Source: Shumkonia mesophila (GTDB lineage: Bacteria; Pseudomonadota; Alphaproteobacteria; Rhodospirillales; Shumkoniaceae). From it: a stretch of 64,000 nt of DNA. Positions 31,201 to 40,360 of the stretch are shown here, piece after piece. The stretch is from positions 124,001 through 188,000 of the forward strand of contig NZ_JAOTID010000004.1 of assembly GCF_026163695.1 (NCBI RefSeq). Reading direction: 5' to 3'. The translations under genes were made by a program, and so were the position numbers. The first letter of the stretch is position 1; each line of letters begins with the position of its first letter. The notes beneath the pieces are model-generated. The model worked only from the letters and a program-made list of their open reading frames with translations. It was not told where the DNA came from and searched no databases.

Positions 31201-34200
31201 CCGCTCGCCGTCAGGTCGACAACGTTCAGGGTGTCGCCCTCGACGTCGCTGGCGTTCGCCAAAAGCTGCGCCGCCGTGATGGTCAGCGTACCGTCTTCGG
31301 CCATCCCGAGGCTGATCGGCGCACCGATCACCGGCGCGTCGTTCACCGCCGAAACAGCCACCGTCGCCGTCGCCGGCGTGGTCGCCGTGCCATCCGACAC
31401 CCCGTAGGTCAGATCAACCGTGCCGTTGAAGTTCTGACCCGGCGTGAAGGTCCAGGTGCCGTTGCCGTTGTCGCTCAGCGTACCGCCGCTCGCCGTCAGG
31501 TCGACAACGCTCAGGGTGTCGCCCTCGACGTCGCTGGCGTTCGCCAAAAGCTGCGCCGCCGTGATGGTCAGCGTACCGTCCTCGGCGACCGCAAACGAGA
31601 GCGGACCGTCAATGTCCGGCGCGTCGTTGACGGCGGCAACCGCCACCGGAACGGTTGCCGTCGTCGAGCCGCCGTCCGTCGACGTCGCCACGACCGTCAG
31701 GTTGACGTTCGTGTCATGGTTCTCGGGCAGGCTGATGCTCAGCGTGCCCAGCGAGGCGAGGTCGGCCCCGGAGATCGTCCACGTGTTGTCGCCGTTGTCC
31801 GTGCCCAGCGAGAACGTCGCCCCTTCGGGAATGCCCGAGATCGTCACCGAGGCGATCGACGCCCCGCTGTCCACCTCGACCGCCGACAGGTTCAGCGCTA
31901 TCGCCGTATCGCCCTCGGTCCCCGAGCCGCCGCCCGATACCACCGGCGCATCGTTCACGGCGGCAACCGCCACCGTCGCCGTCGCCGGCGTGGTCGCCGT
32001 GCCGTCCGACACCCCGTAGCTCAGATCGACGGTACCGTTGAAGTTCTGACCCGGCGTGAAGGTCCAGGTGCCGTTGCCGTTGTCGCTCAGCGTACCGCCG
32101 GTGGCCGCCAGGTCGACAACGCTCAGGGTGTCGCCGTCGACGTCCGAGGCATTGGCCAGAAGCGCCGCCGCCGTAATCAGCAGCGTGCCGTCCTCGGCCA
32201 TGGCCAGACCGATCGGCGCCCCCACCACCGGCGCGTCGTTGACGGCGGCGACGGCCACCGGCACCGTGATGGCGGTCCCCGCCGTACCGTCGGCCGAGGT
32301 GGCCTGGACGGTAAGCGTGAAGTCGGCGTTGGCGTTGGCGGGCGGCGTGATGGTCAGGGAGGCCAAGTCGTCAAGCTGATCGCCCGAGATCGTCCACACG
32401 GTGCCGTCGGCATTCGAGGTGCCGACGCTGAGGCTGGCGCCGGCCGGAACCCCGGAAATCGTGATGCTCTGGACCCCCAGCGTGCTGTCCGGCACGGAAG
32501 CCGAGAGGTCGAGCGCGATCGCCGTGTCCTCGGCGCCCGAAGCCGGCGCATCCAGCACCACCTGGGCGGCGTCGCCGACCGGGGTCACCGTCAGCGAGAC
32601 GATTGCCGTCGCCGTGCCGCCCTGGCCGTCGGAAACCTCATAGGTGAAGCTGTCGGGGCCATAGTAGTCGGCGGCCGGCGTGTAGGTGTAGGTGCCGTCG
32701 GCATTCACCGTCACCGTGCCGTGCGCCGGGCCGCCCTCGGCGGCCAGCGCGAACGTCAGGGCATCGCCCTCGACGTCGGTGGCGACCAGAGTTCCCTCGA
32801 TCGCGCCGTCTTCGGCCACCGTGCCGGTCCCGGCCAACGCCACCGGGGCGTCGTTCTCGGGATCGACGGTCAGCGAGACCGTCGCCGTCGTCGTCCCGCC
32901 ATGGCCGTCGGAAACCTGATACGTGAAGCTGTCGGGGCCGGCGTAGTCGGCATCCGGTTCGTAGGAGAAGCTGCCGTCGGCGTTCACCGTCACCGTGCCG
33001 TGCGCCGGGCCGCCCTCGGCCGCCAGCGCGAACGTCAGGGTGTCGCCCTCGACGTCGCTGGCCGAAAGCTGGCCGACGAGCGTGCCGTCCTCGTCGACCG
33101 AAGCCTCAAAGCCCGCCGTCACCGGCGCGTCGTTGACCGCCGAAACCGAAACCGGAACGTCGGTCGCCGGGCTGACTCCGCCGTCGGTCGAGGTCGCCGA
33201 AACTGTCAGCGTGAAATCGGCGCTGCTGTTTTGCGGCGGCGTGATGGTGAGGGAGGCCAAGTCGTCAAGTTGATCGCCCGAGATCGTCCAAACGGTGCCG
33301 TCCGCATTCGACGTGCCGACGCTGAGGCTGGCGCCCGCCGGAACCCCGGTGATGGTGATGCTGACGACGCCTTCCATGGCGTTGGGCACGGAGGCCGAGA
33401 TGGCGAGCGCGATGGGCTCGTCCTCCTTGCCCGCCGCCGCTTCCACCGATACCACCGGCGGCGCGCCGAGGGCGTCGACAGCCACCGAGCCGTTGCCGAA
33501 GGTCAGGGTCTCGATGTTCTCCAGCACGTCGGTGCCGTCGGGACCGGATACCGTGACCACGCCGTCGGCCCACGTGATGGTGTAGTCGGCGTAGTTCCCG
33601 CCGAACACCGCCGTGTCGTCGCCGGTGCCGCCGTCCAGCGCGTCGTTGCCGACGCCGCCAGCGAGCGTGTCGTCCCCCGACCCGCCGTCGAGACTGTCAT
33701 CCCCGGCGCCGCCCTCCAGGAGGTCATCGCCGAGGCCGCCCAAAAGCACGTCGTTGCCGAGGCCGCCCAACAAAACGTCGTCGCCGGTGCCGCCAAACAG
33801 GTCGTCGTGGCCAGCCCCGCCGTCCAGACGGTCGTCGCCGCCCTCGCCATCGAGAACGTCGTCGCCGACGCCGCCGGTCAGAACGTCGTCGCCTTCGGTT
33901 CCCACCACGTGGACGTCGTCGTTGGCAACCTCGATCGTCACCGTCGCCGTATCGGTGCCGCCGTGGCCGTCGGAAACGGTGTAGGTGAAGCTGTCCGGAC
34001 CGTAATAGCCGGCATTCGGCGTATAGGTGTAGCTGCCGTCCGCTTCGACCGTCACCGCGCCGTACGCCGGGGCGCCGGTCTCGGCGAGCGCGAAGGTCAG
34101 GTCGTCGCCCTCCACGTCGGTCGCCGCGAGTTGGCCTTCAAGGGCGACATTCTCCGTCGTCGCCGCCGAGGAATCGTCGGCCTCCGGCGCATCGTTGACA

Positions 34201-36026
34201 GCGGAAACCGCGACCGGAACGGTCGCCGTCGTCGAGCCGCCATCCGTCGACGTCGCCACGACCGTCAAGTTGACGTTCGTGTCATGGTTCTCGGGCAGGC
34301 TGATGCTCAGCGTGCCCAGCGAGGCGAGGTCGGCCCCGGAGATCGTCCACGTGTTGTCGCCGTTGTCCGTGCCCAGCGAGAACGTCGCCCCTTCGGGAAT
34401 GCCCGAGATCGTCACCGAGGCGATCGACGCCCCGCTGTCCACCTCGACCGCCGACAGGTTCAGCGCAATCGCCGTGTCGCCCTCGGTCCCCGAGCCGCCG
34501 CCCGATACCACCGGCGCATCGTTCTTCGGCGCGACCGCCACCGGAACGGTTGCCGTCGTCGAGCCGCCGTCCGTCGACGTCGCCGTCACCGTCAGGTTGA
34601 CATTCGTGTCATGGTTCTCGGGCAGGCTGATGCTCAGCGTGCCCAGCGAGGCGAGGTCGGCCCCGGAGATCGTCCACGTGTTGTCGCCGTTGTCCGTGCC
34701 CAACGAGAACGTCGCCCCTTCGGGAATGCCCGAGATCGTCACCGAGGCGATGGACGCCCCACTGTCCACCTCGACCGCCGACAGGTTCAGCAGGATGGAA
34801 TCGTCGCCCTCGGCCCCTGAGCCTCCGCCCGACACCGACGGCGCGACGTTCGTCGTTTCGGCCCCGCCTCCGTCAACGATTTGGACTTCGGTTTCGCCGT
34901 CGTCATCGCCGCCGTCGTCGTCATTGCCATCGTCGCCGTCATCGGAGGAGTCGTCTCCCGACGTCGTCCCCTGCTGCTCGTCAAAGCCCTCCGTCACCCT
35001 GATCTGGTCGGTGTCGAATCCTCCGCCGACGACGTCGTCGCCCTGGACGCCGATATCTTGCAGATCGTCCGGCGCGTCCTGGGGAACGCTGTAGGAGTTG
35101 GCGGTGCCGGTCGTCGGAATCATGCTCAGGGACGAGGAGAACATTTGCACCACGTCGCTGACCGACATGGTGCCGGTCGGCGAGGGCGCGACGTTGAAGC
35201 CCGTAATCACCGTGAAGTCGTGGGCGCCGTTCATCACCTCGACGCCGCCGTCGTTGCGCACCACCACCTCGCCGACGAAGCCGTCGGATTCCTCCATGAG
35301 GACGACGCGCAGGGTCTGGCCGTCGGGGATCTCGAGGCCGACCTGGGTGCCGCGGATGCCGATGGTCGCCACCGGGGTGGTCAGCGTCATGGCGTCGGGG
35401 TCGGTCTTGGCGACCTGGCCGCTGACGAAGGTGAAGATGCCCTGCACCACGGAAAGGTTGATCGAGCCCGACTGGGTGCTGGGGTCGTAGACCATCTCGT
35501 CCAGGACCATGCGGCCGTCGGCGGCCATCGAGAAGGTGCTGTCGTCGGCCAGCAGGACGCCGATGGCACCGTCGGCGCCGGTTTCCAGGATGTCGCCCTG
35601 ATAGACCGGATCGCCGGCCTGAAGCTCGACCACGGTGCCGTCGGCACGGATGGCCGTCACCTTGCCGTGCAGGGTCTCGACGGTGCCGATCGGCTGGGCG
35701 CCGGGCGCGGCGCCGGCCTGGGCGTACTGCCCGGGAGCCAGCGGCCCCGCCAGCTGCGTCACCAGATCGCCCGCCAGCTCGCCGCCGCCGGCCGAAACCA
35801 GGGCCGGGGGCGTTTCCAGGCCGAAATAGCCACGCACCACGGTGACGGTGCCGTCCGGCGCCGTCAGCACCAAATTGTCGCCGGCCCGGGCGAAATCGCA
35901 ATCGGCAAGCGGCACGCCCTCGGGCAGCGTCAGCGTTTCGGAACCGGTCGCCTCGATCACGTGGGCGGGGGCTGTACCTTGCGGCAGACCGGGGTCTTTC
36001 GCCTCGGTCGCGGTGGTCCTCGCCAT
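22245..36026 (-). CDS. Giant repeat adhesin with FecR, cadherin/VCBS-like, RTX and DUF4114 regions
   Basis: This 4593-residue protein starts at 36026 after GAAGGAGAGCAGGCC. Residues about 110-290 form a FecR-type domain ([17 protein letters not shown]). Residues about 354-382 are an Asp/Gly-rich linker. Most of the rest is Ig/cadherin-like and VCBS-like modules ([17 protein letters not shown] junctions). RTX calcium-binding nonapeptides (GGxGxDxLx) occur in four regions near residues 709-815, 2279-2450, 2891-3110 and 3806-4076. A DUF4114 domain (FGFFVIQDG ... [12 protein letters not shown]) lies at about 4375-4545. No Sec signal is seen, so type I secretion is expected, but no ABC/MFP genes are in the window. 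Likely role is calcium-stabilised surface adhesion or biofilm. It is a single uninterrupted frame despite many internal DNA repeats. Confidence 0.93.
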   Translation of the reverse strand: MARTTATEAKDPGLPQGTAPAHVIEATGSETLTLPEGVPLADCDFARAGDNLVLTAPDGTVTVVRGYFGLETPPALVSAGGGELAGDLVTQLAGPLAPGQYAQAGAAPGAQPIGTVETLHGKVTAIRADGTVVELQAGDPVYQGDILETGADGAIGVLLADDSTFSMAADGRMVLDEMVYDPSTQSGSINLSVVQGIFTFVSGQVAKTDPDAMTLTTPVATIGIRGTQVGLEIPDGQTLRVVLMEESDGFVGEVVVRNDGGVEVMNGAHDFTVITGFNVAPSPTGTMSVSDVVQMFSSSLSMIPTTGTANSYSVPQDAPDDLQDIGVQGDDVVGGGFDTDQIRVTEGFDEQQGTTSGDDSSDDGDDGNDDDGGDDDGETEVQIVDGGGAETTNVAPSVSGGGSGAEGDDSILLNLSAVEVDSGASIASVTISGIPEGATFSLGTDNGDNTWTISGADLASLGTLSISLPENHDTNVNLTVTATSTDGGSTTATVPVAVAPKNDAPVVSGGGSGTEGDTAIALNLSAVEVDSGASIASVTISGIPEGATFSLGTDNGDNTWTISGADLASLGTLSISLPENHDTNVNLTVVATSTDGGSTTATVPVAVSAVNDAPEADDSSAATTENVALEGQLAATDVEGDDLTFALAETGAPAYGAVTVEADGSYTYTPNAGYYGPDSFTYTVSDGHGGTDTATVTIEVANDDVHVVGTEGDDVLTGGVGDDVLDGEGGDDRLDGGAGHDDLFGGTGDDVLLGGLGNDVLLGGLGDDLLEGGAGDDSLDGGSGDDTLAGGVGNDALDGGTGDDTAVFGGNYADYTITWADGVVTVSGPDGTDVLENIETLTFGNGSVAVDALGAPPVVSVEAAAGKEDEPIALAISASVPNAMEGVVSITITGVPAGASLSVGTSNADGTVWTISGDQLDDLASLTITPPQNSSADFTLTVSATSTDGGVSPATDVPVSVSAVNDAPVTAGFEASVDEDGTLVGQLSASDVEGDTLTFALAAEGGPAHGTVTVNADGSFSYEPDADYAGPDSFTYQVSDGHGGTTTATVSLTVDPENDAPVALAGTGTVAEDGAIEGTLVATDVEGDALTFALAAEGGPAHGTVTVNADGTYTYTPAADYYGPDSFTYEVSDGQGGTATAIVSLTVTPVGDAAQVVLDAPASGAEDTAIALDLSASVPDSTLGVQSITISGVPAGASLSVGTSNADGTVWTISGDQLDDLASLTITPPANANADFTLTVQATSADGTAGTAITVPVAVAAVNDAPVVGAPIGLAMAEDGTLLITAAALLANASDVDGDTLSVVDLAATGGTLSDNGNGTWTFTPGQNFNGTVDLSYGVSDGTATTPATATVAVAAVNDAPVVSGGGSGTEGDTAIALNLSAVEVDSGASIASVTISGIPEGATFSLGTDNGDNTWTISGADLASLGTLSISLPENHDTNVNLTVVATSTDGGSTTATVPVAVAAVNDAPDIDGPLSFAVAEDGTLTITAAQLLANASDVEGDTLSVVDLTASGGTLSDNGNGTWTFTPGQNFNGTVDLTYGVSDGTATTPATATVAVSAVNDAPVIGAPISLGMAEDGTLTITAAQLLANASDVEGDTLNVVDLTASGGTLSDNGNGTWTFTPGQNFNGTVDLSYGVSDGTVTTPATATVSVSAVNDAPVTVGFEASVDEDGTLVGQLSASDVEGDTLTFALAAEGGPAHGTVMVNADGSFSYEPAADYAGPDSFTYQVSDGHGGTTTATVSLTVDPENDAPVALAGTGTVAEDGHIDGQLAATDVEGDALTFALAAEGGPAHGTVTINADGTYTYTPAADYYGPDSFTYQVSDGQGGTATAIVSLTVTPVGDAAQVALGDAAAGNEDTAIALDLSASVPDSTLGVQSITISGVPAGASLSVGTSNADGTVWTISGDQLDDLADLTITPPANANDDFTLTVQATSADGTAGTAIEVPVSVSAVADTTISAGPDLTVAEDGTVALAITPNPAGGETIDFLTISGLPSGAVLSAGTSNPDGTWTLTPAQLAGLTLTPPHDSYEDLTLTVRATLTDGSVTAPDSVDVTVTPAADAPVVSGSGTGEEDTAIELAIDASVPDSTETVASITIAGIPAGAVLAVDAESGLTLTGNVLTGSGEGGRFTAADLAALAGGALTITPALNANDDFELTITAVSTDGGSSEAILPVSVAAVNDAPEATDSTATMTEDAVLVGQLGATDVDGDDLTYALAEHGGPAHGTVTLEADGSYTYTPTAGYHGGDSFTYTVSDGHGGSVTATVTIAIADDDVHLVGTSGDDVLVGGAGDDVLEGRGGDDILDGGAGDDTLKGGTGDDTVAGGAGDDLLKGDGGDDILDGGVGDDTLDGGSGDDVLSGGDGDDVLKGEGDDDILDGGAGDDTLSGGSGDDVVMGGAGDDHLTGEGGDDILDGGAGNDSFDGGSGDDTLTGGLGDDTLNGGAGDDTAVFSGNYADYTITLSDDLVIVSGPDGTDVLDNIENLTFGNGSVAVDTLGLPPVVSLEAAAGDEDEGIALSISASVPNAMESIASITIAGVPDGAELSAGTDNGDGTWTLTPGQLDGLTLTPPADFNGSLALTVTATSTALATEAVSSAPAPLSVSVSPVPDVPAVSVSAASGTEDSSLALAISASVPGSTETVASVTISGVPAGATLSAGTRNDDGSWTLTAAQLGGLTLTPAADFNGEFNLNVTATSTDGGTSPAATLAVDVMPVPETVNLHFRVSNGNTMAPTWAIDSTSGADLPGPDAFGEAEVFQFGGNEIQYSYADADTATVSVIDAWNSVKNIEAVSEQSADVVLQNFVHTDVTLGDGGDSTVTIDGAKRGTIVTGDGDDTIDIDALTNDDGWSNLFDIRSGAGDDTITVTGDKGFTEVVADGGAGNDRITVDGNYEKATLDGGAGDDTLVGGAGEDTLIGGSGSDRLDGGAGDDTLHYSLDGSWTSLYQAKNVGSPDEAGTNETVNLAGMNRSSDVFIGGEGVDTLELTDGNDALFLDDSFSASPTDGPRISGIETINAGAGNDVVDLTSEQYAVGDVTIDGGAGNDVLWSGGGNDTLLGGEGNDKLYGGAGSDALDGGTGSDTLDGGSGTDILTGGAGNDTLKGGAGADIAVFAGSFAAYAVSIDPATGVITVAGPDGTDILSGIETLRFDDGDISADTIGSAPTVDVAPATGGEDTVIALAIAVTVNNPFDPLGAITIAGVPAGATLSVGADSGLTLIGNVLTGSGEDGQFTAADLAALAAGAVTVTPPANSDADFILSVTAETASGVAAEAASLPVTVDAVADAPALAVELGDPTIVYDEGGDAGAVDTLTVSVEKADNSWTNTGKFEVFLDGESLGVFTASDHRDAVTVTLSGVDVTAESTIEVRPVGSGWLGELFGFRSHITVEGIAVNGVALDLAGGDTNLNSASHETLTVEIGDGVLPDDGGEAVGTQYPLQIAASLTDADGSESLGDIVISGVPEGATLSAGTDNGDGTWTVTADQLSGLVLTVGTGVGADFALTVSVTSTEGAGGSSATTIATIDVPVAAPEVPPTVTVEPAQGDEDSAIALRIHAAPGDPSDPVASVTIGNVPDGAILAVAAGSGLSLTGNVLTGSGENGAFTAADLDALANGALTITPPADSNVDFNLTVAVATVGGVAADAVAAPVTVDAVVDTTVSGSGTGAEDTAIALAIAPAVAGGETVALINIADVPEGAVLAVGTDALTANEDGSFTITPDQLAGLTITPPANFSGTIALVVTAALTDGGVTAPTTVTVTVTPVADAPALAVTRGEPTVVVSHPADLDTDLGITIDATAPATPLEPATFNHVGSGGGDWIEGGSGNDAIYGGSGSDWLYGDLNWDASGYGNDVLFGGEGNDTLTGGGGADQLAGGEGNDTVYGDFSWDTASAGNDVIDGGAGNDTLVGGSGDDHISGGTGNDDIAGDFSGGPYPQGNDIIDAGAGDDTVTGGAGDDHIAGGTGDDRLYGDFSGGPSVGGNDVIDGGSGDDIVIGGGGSDRIAGGEGDDYIEGDFNYATAADGDDVIDAGAGDDTVIGGYGDDTIAGGAGDDILYGDVTWSTTASTDGNDLLAGGAGDDVIYGGGGLDVAVYAGRREEYQITQNANGSFTIVDTVAGRDSTDTVYNVETFRFSDGDVAAGDLPSGVGGGVGGESSVIYPLTIAAGLTDTDGSETLGGITISGLPAGVTLSVGADSGLTLTGNVLTGSGENGQFTAADRLALANGALSVTVGAAVAADFSISLSLTTTEVANGATATTTVTVPFDDIVNDAPTLAGDGEAAVGEDGKVTITAADLHLIDQESGAEELVYQLVDTVDFGKLYLDDGSGNKVNLGIGSTFTQADIDLGLLSYEQDDSLSHFWDPDTPEWSAGSAPVDPGNLTMPLEAEGVTVTFQGEEASYHNVMGWYKLDAEGNPTDPQIIWRDTSEPGSGGSLAEGTTASLDGLAPGQSFGFFVIQDGATKFNWLDGQLESNNTLKFGAEGGLEFVNAAGNTVKSIGADDLFFTDPSLNPDGLNHALSGVQDDTLMIGFEDLTGGGDRDFDDVTFTVKYEGVAGPQSATQDSFTFTAEDSGGTPVADHTDPGQGYTVTDGQATFDITLDQQPG
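30280..31080 (-). repeat. Adhesin internal duplication, copy A (partner 32350-33150)
   Basis: About 0.8 kb here recurs roughly 2.08 kb further right with few differences. It covers a [13 protein letters not shown] module, two VCBS-like modules (YYGPDSFTY and YAGPDSFTY) and the NDAPV junction. Boundaries are approximate. The high DNA-level identity points to recent duplication or gene conversion. Confidence 0.7.
31641..31945 (-). repeat. Adhesin module repeat; near-identical copies at about 34205-34520 and 34535-34830
   Basis: The roughly 100-residue module containing [14 protein letters not shown] and [14 protein letters not shown] appears three times. The copy here and the one at 34205-34520 differ at only a few bases over about 250 bp. 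The third copy carries slightly more changes. Two copies are tandem near the N-terminus and one is about 2.6 kb away. Confidence 0.75.
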
Positions 36027-36331
36027 GGCCTGCTCTCCTTCTGAGGGTCGTCCGGGGAAGCCGATTCTTCGATTCCCGCCGATTTGCCCTAAATATCCGT
36101 AAAATTTTATCTTTTAGTTCAACAAGTACCCTGACCGCTTCGCGAAGCCAATCGCCCGATCTTGGGCTACCCTAGCAGCTTTGGCAGCCCCCTTGCTGTG
36201 ACGGTCATCACAGGCGGCACCGATTCGCCCCTCCGGCCCCGGAACCTTCGGTCTTCTTTTGCATTATATGGGGCGCTGCAATATCTAGGGGATCGAACTC
36301 AGCCGCCCACAGTCCGGCCAGGAACCCGACC
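36027..36331. other. Divergent intergenic region between adhesin and lipoprotein genes
   Basis: This 305-bp region contains no gene. It holds an AT-rich patch (36098-36125) beside the adhesin start, a perfect 12-base palindrome GCTTCGCGAAGC (36137-36148), and a CRP-type site (36197-36212). Promoters for both divergent genes are expected here. Confidence 0.6.
36197..36212. promoter_or_regulatory. CRP-family consensus site TGTGA-N6-TCACA
   Basis: TGTGACGGTCATCACA matches both half-sites of the CRP consensus exactly. It lies 171 bp before the adhesin start and 120 bp before the lipoprotein start. A CRP/FNR-superfamily regulator could control either gene. The match is seen directly; the regulator is inferred. 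Confidence 0.55.
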
Positions 36332-37048
36332 ATGACCCGACGCCTTGCCCTTCTTCTCGCCCTCGCCGGCGGCCTTCTGCTGACCGGCTCGTGCGCCTAC
36401 CACGGCGACACCGGCAACCCGATCGGGCGCAATCTCACCTGGTTCAGCTATCTGAACGGCGACGACATCCGCCAGCAATGCAGGGTCGGCGCGCCGGACC
36501 GCTACCGCTTCGTCTATAACGGCATCTATACCGAGCAGGTCCGCTCCTACGACCTGACGACCGACGGCGCCGGGCAGAACCCGGTGTTGCAGATCCAGGT
36601 GCTGGGCAGGCGCGGCCAGGTGGGCACCATCACGGTGGACAGCGTGTCGGGCGTGCTGTCCCCGTGGTCCGGGCAAGCCGAAACCGTTCACCTGAGGGAG
36701 GTCGACGTCCTGAAGCTCCAGGACGCCATGCAGGCAGGCGGAGTGTTCCAGCCGCTGGCGAACCGCCTGGAGCTGTCGTCCGACGCCTTTTATTGGATCG
36801 TCACCGCCTGCACCCGCGGCGCCCTGCACTTCAACGCCTATCTGTGGCCGTCGCCGCGCTTCGATCAGGCGGCCTTTCCCGGCCTGCTGTTCGCCTGGGA
36901 CCCCAGCGGCATCCCGGTCAACCCGCCGCGCCAAGCCGATCCGGCCGACATCCACGATGCCCGCAGCCCGTCCGACCTGCGTAACGCGCAACGCTTCAAC
37001 CTGGCCGCCGGGCGCGACGGCCTGATCGGCCTCGCCGGCCTGTTCTAG
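36332..37048 (+). CDS. Hypothetical exported protein, probable lipoprotein
   Basis: This 238-residue protein has an N-terminal signal (MTRRLALLLALAGGLLLTGSC). The Cys at residue 21 in LLTGSC fits a loose lipobox, although Thr at -3 is unusual. The mature part is soluble with QVLGRRGQVGTITVDSVSG and a C-terminal low-complexity segment; no known domain is recognised. AGGAACCCGACC precedes the start. It is divergent from the adhesin gene and might share its regulation. It ends tail-to-tail with the enolase-like gene, the two stops sharing a CTAG. Confidence 0.7.
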   Translation: MTRRLALLLALAGGLLLTGSCAYHGDTGNPIGRNLTWFSYLNGDDIRQQCRVGAPDRYRFVYNGIYTEQVRSYDLTTDGAGQNPVLQIQVLGRRGQVGTITVDSVSGVLSPWSGQAETVHLREVDVLKLQDAMQAGGVFQPLANRLELSSDAFYWIVTACTRGALHFNAYLWPSPRFDQAAFPGLLFAWDPSGIPVNPPRQADPADIHDARSPSDLRNAQRFNLAAGRDGLIGLAGLF

Positions 37049-38349
37049 GAGGCCGCGCCGGCCGGCGCCAGACCGGCGAACGGCAGGCGGCCGGCGAAGA
37101 GCGCCATCGTGCCCAGCGATTCCTCGATACGCAGGGCCTCGTTCCACTTGGCCATGCGCTCGGCCCGCGCGAAGGACCCCACCTTGAGCTGCGCCACCCC
37201 CCAGCCGATGGCGAGGTGGACGATGGTGACGTCCTCGGTTTCGCCGGAACGGGCCGATACGATGGCGCCCCAACCCGCGGCGCGGGCGGCCTCGAGCGCC
37301 GCCTTGGTCTCGGTCAGCGTGCCGGCCTGGTTGGGCTTGATCAGCGCGGCGTTGCAGGCCCCGGCCGCCGCCGCCTTGCGGATGCGTTTAGCGTCGGTGA
37401 CGACGAAATCGTCGCCGACGATCTGCACCCGCCGGCCGGCCGCCTCGGTGAAGCGGCGCATGCCGGCCTCGTCGTCCTCGGCCATCGGGTCCTCGATGGA
37501 AACGATCGGATAGCGGTCGATCCAGCCGATCAGCAGTTCGGCCAGGCCGTCGGAATCGAGATCCTTCTCCTCCAGCGCCAGCCGGTAACGACCGCCGCGG
37601 CCGAATTCCGAGGCGGCGATGTCGAGCGAAATCGCCGCCTGCTCGCCGGGTTTCAGGCCGGCCGCCTCGATGGCGCGCACCAGGAGTTCCAGCCCGTCCT
37701 CGTTGGTGGCGAAGGCCGGCCAATAGCCGCCCTCGTCGGCGACGCCTTGCAGCCTTCCCGAGTCTTCGAGCAGCTTGCCGGCCAGGCGGTAGACCTCGGC
37801 CGTCCACACCAGCGCCTCGTCGAAGGAGGAGGCGCCGGGCATCGTCACCATGAAATCCTGCACGTCGACCCGCGAACGGGCATGGGCGCCGCCGCCGATG
37901 ATCTGGATTTCCGGCAGCGGCAGCGTGCAGGCGTCGAACCCGCCGAGGTGGCGCCACAGGGGCTCGCCCACCGCCACCGCCCGGGCGTGGGCGACGGCCA
38001 TGGAGACGGCGATGGTGGCGTTGCCGCCGAGGCGGCTCTTGTTGGGCGTGCCGTCGAGCGCGATGAGGACCTGGTCGACGGCGGCCTGATCGGTGGCGTC
38101 CATGCCGGCGATCGCCATGCGGATCTCGCCGTTGATGTTGGCCAGCGCGTTCTGGACGTCGAGCCCGCCCAGGTGGGCACCGCCGTCCCTGAGATCCACG
38201 GCCTCGCCGGTACCCATCGAGGCGCCGGCCGGCGCGATGGCGCGGCCCACCGCCCCTCCGGCCAGGTCGACCTCGACCTCCACCGTCGGCCGGCCCCGCG
38301 AATCCCACACCCGCCTGCCCCTCAGCTTGGTGATGATGAAGCCGTTCAC
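37045..38349 (-). CDS. Divergent enolase-superfamily protein (enolase paralogue)
   Basis: This 434-residue protein is clearly related to enolase: VWDSRGRPTVEVEV, VADEGGYWPAF, IEDPMAEDD (metal ligands), QIVGDDFVVT, LIKPNQAGTLTET and RSGETED are present. However, the substrate-binding His normally found in SHRSGETED is Ala here (VSARSGETED), and the KTGAPCRSER region is changed to KVGSFARAER. The GTG at 38349 is preferred. It has AGGAGGTG upstream and overlaps the kinase stop as GTGA, giving coupled translation. It may act on a 2-phospho-hydroxyacid other than 2-phosphoglycerate, or be a weak enolase. The normal enolase would be expected elsewhere in the genome. Confidence 0.87.
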   Translation of the reverse strand: MNGFIITKLRGRRVWDSRGRPTVEVEVDLAGGAVGRAIAPAGASMGTGEAVDLRDGGAHLGGLDVQNALANINGEIRMAIAGMDATDQAAVDQVLIALDGTPNKSRLGGNATIAVSMAVAHARAVAVGEPLWRHLGGFDACTLPLPEIQIIGGGAHARSRVDVQDFMVTMPGASSFDEALVWTAEVYRLAGKLLEDSGRLQGVADEGGYWPAFATNEDGLELLVRAIEAAGLKPGEQAAISLDIAASEFGRGGRYRLALEEKDLDSDGLAELLIGWIDRYPIVSIEDPMAEDDEAGMRRFTEAAGRRVQIVGDDFVVTDAKRIRKAAAAGACNAALIKPNQAGTLTETKAALEAARAAGWGAIVSARSGETEDVTIVHLAIGWGVAQLKVGSFARAERMAKWNEALRIEESLGTMALFAGRLPFAGLAPAGAAS

Positions 38350-39380
38350 GCTGACACCTCCTTCGACCATGTTCCGCGCACGGTTTGCAATCGCTCCGGC
38401 AGATCGGCCAGCAGGGCGCGGGCCACCCGGCGGACCCTGTTTTTCGCCTCCTCCCCGCTCACGTATTCGACCGGCGATTTGCCGTCGACCCGGGCCAGGA
38501 AAAGCCCGGGCAGCAGGCGCGCCGCCCGCCGTTCAAGCGCCTCCGGCCGCTCCCAGCGCACCCCCTCGAGGTAGGCCGCGGCCAGGATGTCGAAACACGC
38601 GAGGAAGCCCGCCGTGGCGGCCGGCGTCCACAGGCACTTCAGCAGCAGATGGTTGAGACAGAAGGCAAGATCGAAGGCCGGATCGCCGTACCACGCGCAT
38701 TCGGCGTCGAGGAACACCGGCCCCCGCGGCCCGACCAGGATGTTCTTGGGGCTGACGTCGCCGTGCACCAGGGCTTTGCGGGTGGCGGCGGTGGCATCGG
38801 CCAGCCCGGCCAACACCTCCGCGAGATCGGGGTGGGCGCGCGCGGTGGCCAGCAGATAGGGCTCCAGGCGGATGGAATGGAAGATGGCATCGGTGGCGAA
38901 GCGCTCGGCCACGCCGGCATCGCCGGCGGTCGCGGCATGGATGTCGGCCAACCGCCGGGCCACCGCCTTGGCGGTTGCCGGGTCGGCGATGCCTTCGCGC
39001 AGTTGCGCCTTCCACGACGGATGATCGGCCGGATCGAGAAAGCGCATGACGAACAGGCCGGCCGCGGCGTCCTCGGCGAGGATTTCGGGAACGGCGTCGG
39101 GCTCGATGCCGGCGGCCACCCGCATCCAGGCGGATTCATAGGCGTTGCGTTCCACCGGCGCCCGCCAGTCGGCGGCAACCCTGAGCCGGGGCAGGGCCCG
39201 CTTGACGCAAACGGAACCGCAGGCCAGGTCGACCCGATAGATGTCGGAGGACACGCCGCCGGTCAGCGGCTGGATGAACGGCGCCTCGCCGGAACGCATC
39301 AGCTCCAGGCGGATCAGGCTGGGGATCAGCCAGTCATCGCTTTTTTCCGAGATCGCGCTGGGCGGGCCGTTCTCGGCCAC
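38346..39380 (-). CDS. APH-fold (aminoglycoside/choline-kinase family) small-molecule kinase
   Basis: This 344-residue protein shows the APH catalytic loop LVHGDVSPKNILVG, with Asp and Asn, and the metal-binding FLDAECAWYGDPAFD. The N-terminal lobe has LTGGVSSDIYRV as the nucleotide loop. The family phosphorylates hydroxyls of small molecules (choline, homoserine, methylthioribose, aminoglycosides). The start is a GTG at 39380 with GAGGAGG just upstream. It is coupled by a 4-bp overlap to the enolase-like gene. Kinase then enolase suggests a phosphorylated hydroxyacid is made and then dehydrated. Antibiotic resistance is unlikely given this context. Confidence 0.85.
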   Translation of the reverse strand: MAENGPPSAISEKSDDWLIPSLIRLELMRSGEAPFIQPLTGGVSSDIYRVDLACGSVCVKRALPRLRVAADWRAPVERNAYESAWMRVAAGIEPDAVPEILAEDAAAGLFVMRFLDPADHPSWKAQLREGIADPATAKAVARRLADIHAATAGDAGVAERFATDAIFHSIRLEPYLLATARAHPDLAEVLAGLADATAATRKALVHGDVSPKNILVGPRGPVFLDAECAWYGDPAFDLAFCLNHLLLKCLWTPAATAGFLACFDILAAAYLEGVRWERPEALERRAARLLPGLFLARVDGKSPVEYVSGEEAKNRVRRVARALLADLPERLQTVRGTWSKEVSA

Positions 39381-39396
39381 GGAACCTCCTCGACCG

Positions 39397-39424
39397 CTCG
39401 GGTTGCACGGAGTGCCAACCCGAG
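39397..39424. promoter_or_regulatory. Hairpin in the leader of the kinase gene
   Basis: CTCGGGTTGCAC-GGA-GTGCCAACCCGAG forms a 12-bp stem with one bulged base. It lies 17-44 nt upstream of the kinase start, in the 103-bp gap after the lyase gene. It has no T tract on the minus strand. It may be an operator, an mRNA-processing stem or an attenuator that sets expression of the last two genes. Confidence 0.5.
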
Positions 39425-39483
39425 TATTCGGGATTGTAACCCGTTAGGCAATGGCCTGAACGCGGATCGCAAGCCCGCCGTTC

Positions 39484-40350
39484 TCAGTCGCCCGACGCGT
39501 AGCGGCGCTCGGCGGCGAAATAGTCGGGGAAGCCGACCACCTCCTGCAAATGGCCGAACGAGGCCAGTCCCTGCGGGTGCCGCCCCGCCTTGAGCTCGGC
39601 CAGCGCCCTCTCCATGACCGGGACCGCCGCCAGCAGCAACGTCAGCGGATAGGCGGCGATCCTGTAGCCGATTTCCGCCAGGCGCGCCGGCGGCAGCACG
39701 GGCGTCGCCCCCTGTTCCAGCATGTTGGCCATCTTGGGGCCGGGGATTTCGCGGCAGAACCGCTCCATCTCGGCTTCCGAGCGCGGCGCCTCCAGGAACA
39801 GGATGTCGGCGCCGATCCCGGCGAAGGCGGCCATGCGCCTGAGCCCTTCGTCGAGATCATGGGTCGCCCGGGCGTCGGTGCGGGCCATGATCAGGATGTC
39901 GGCCCCCTCGTCGCGGGCATCGACCGCCGCCTTGACGCGCAGGCAGGCCTCTTCGAAGGGGACCACCTGCTTGCCGCGGGTATGGCCGCAGCGCTTTGGC
40001 GCCACCTGATCCTCGATCATGATGCCGGCGAAACCGGCGCGGGCGTATTCGGCGACCGTCCGCTTGACGTTGAGCGCGTTGCCGTAACCGGTGTCGCCGT
40101 CGCCGATCACGGGCAGCGTCGTGGCGGCGCAGATGGAGCGGCCCTGGTCGAGCATCTCGCCGAACGAGATGAGGCCGGTGTCGGGCGCCGCCAGGCGGGC
40201 CGCCGACACCGCGAAGCCGCTCATGAAAGTGAGCGGAAAGCCGGCCCGCTCGATCAGACGGGCCGACAGCGCGTCGAAGCAACACGGCATGACCAGCAGC
40301 TCGGACCCGTCGATGAGGGCGCGAAGGCGTTGGGCGGGCGACGGGCTCAT
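39484..40350 (-). CDS. Isocitrate lyase/PEP mutase-superfamily lyase
   Basis: This 288-residue TIM-barrel protein has the family metal and substrate motifs VIGDGDTGYGNALNV, GIMIEDQVAPKRCGH and IMARTDAR. The Cys in KRCGH is the catalytic base of C-C lyases (methylisocitrate, dimethylmalate or isocitrate lyase). PEP mutases lack it, so lyase or decarboxylase activity is expected. It starts 10 bp after dctM and belongs to the TRAP-transporter operon. The imported substrate is probably a branched or hydroxylated di- or tricarboxylate whose cleavage gives pyruvate, succinate or a related acid. The exact substrate cannot be read from the sequence. Confidence 0.88.
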   Translation of the reverse strand: MSPSPAQRLRALIDGSELLVMPCCFDALSARLIERAGFPLTFMSGFAVSAARLAAPDTGLISFGEMLDQGRSICAATTLPVIGDGDTGYGNALNVKRTVAEYARAGFAGIMIEDQVAPKRCGHTRGKQVVPFEEACLRVKAAVDARDEGADILIMARTDARATHDLDEGLRRMAAFAGIGADILFLEAPRSEAEMERFCREIPGPKMANMLEQGATPVLPPARLAEIGYRIAAYPLTLLLAAVPVMERALAELKAGRHPQGLASFGHLQEVVGFPDYFAAERRYASGD

Positions 40351-40360
40351 GAGGCTTTCC

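Noticed and set aside
27231-34820. A very long open frame (about 2529 codons) on the plus strand opposite the adhesin
   Set aside because: It mirrors the repeated GC-rich codons of the adhesin gene; its product is arginine/valine-rich low complexity with no domain and no ribosome-binding site.
38346-39380. Aminoglycoside resistance gene
   Set aside because: Only the general APH fold is shared; coupling to an enolase paralogue points to metabolism.
39484-40350. PEP mutase for phosphonate synthesis
   Set aside because: The KRCGH catalytic cysteine of lyases is present, and no phosphonopyruvate decarboxylase is nearby.
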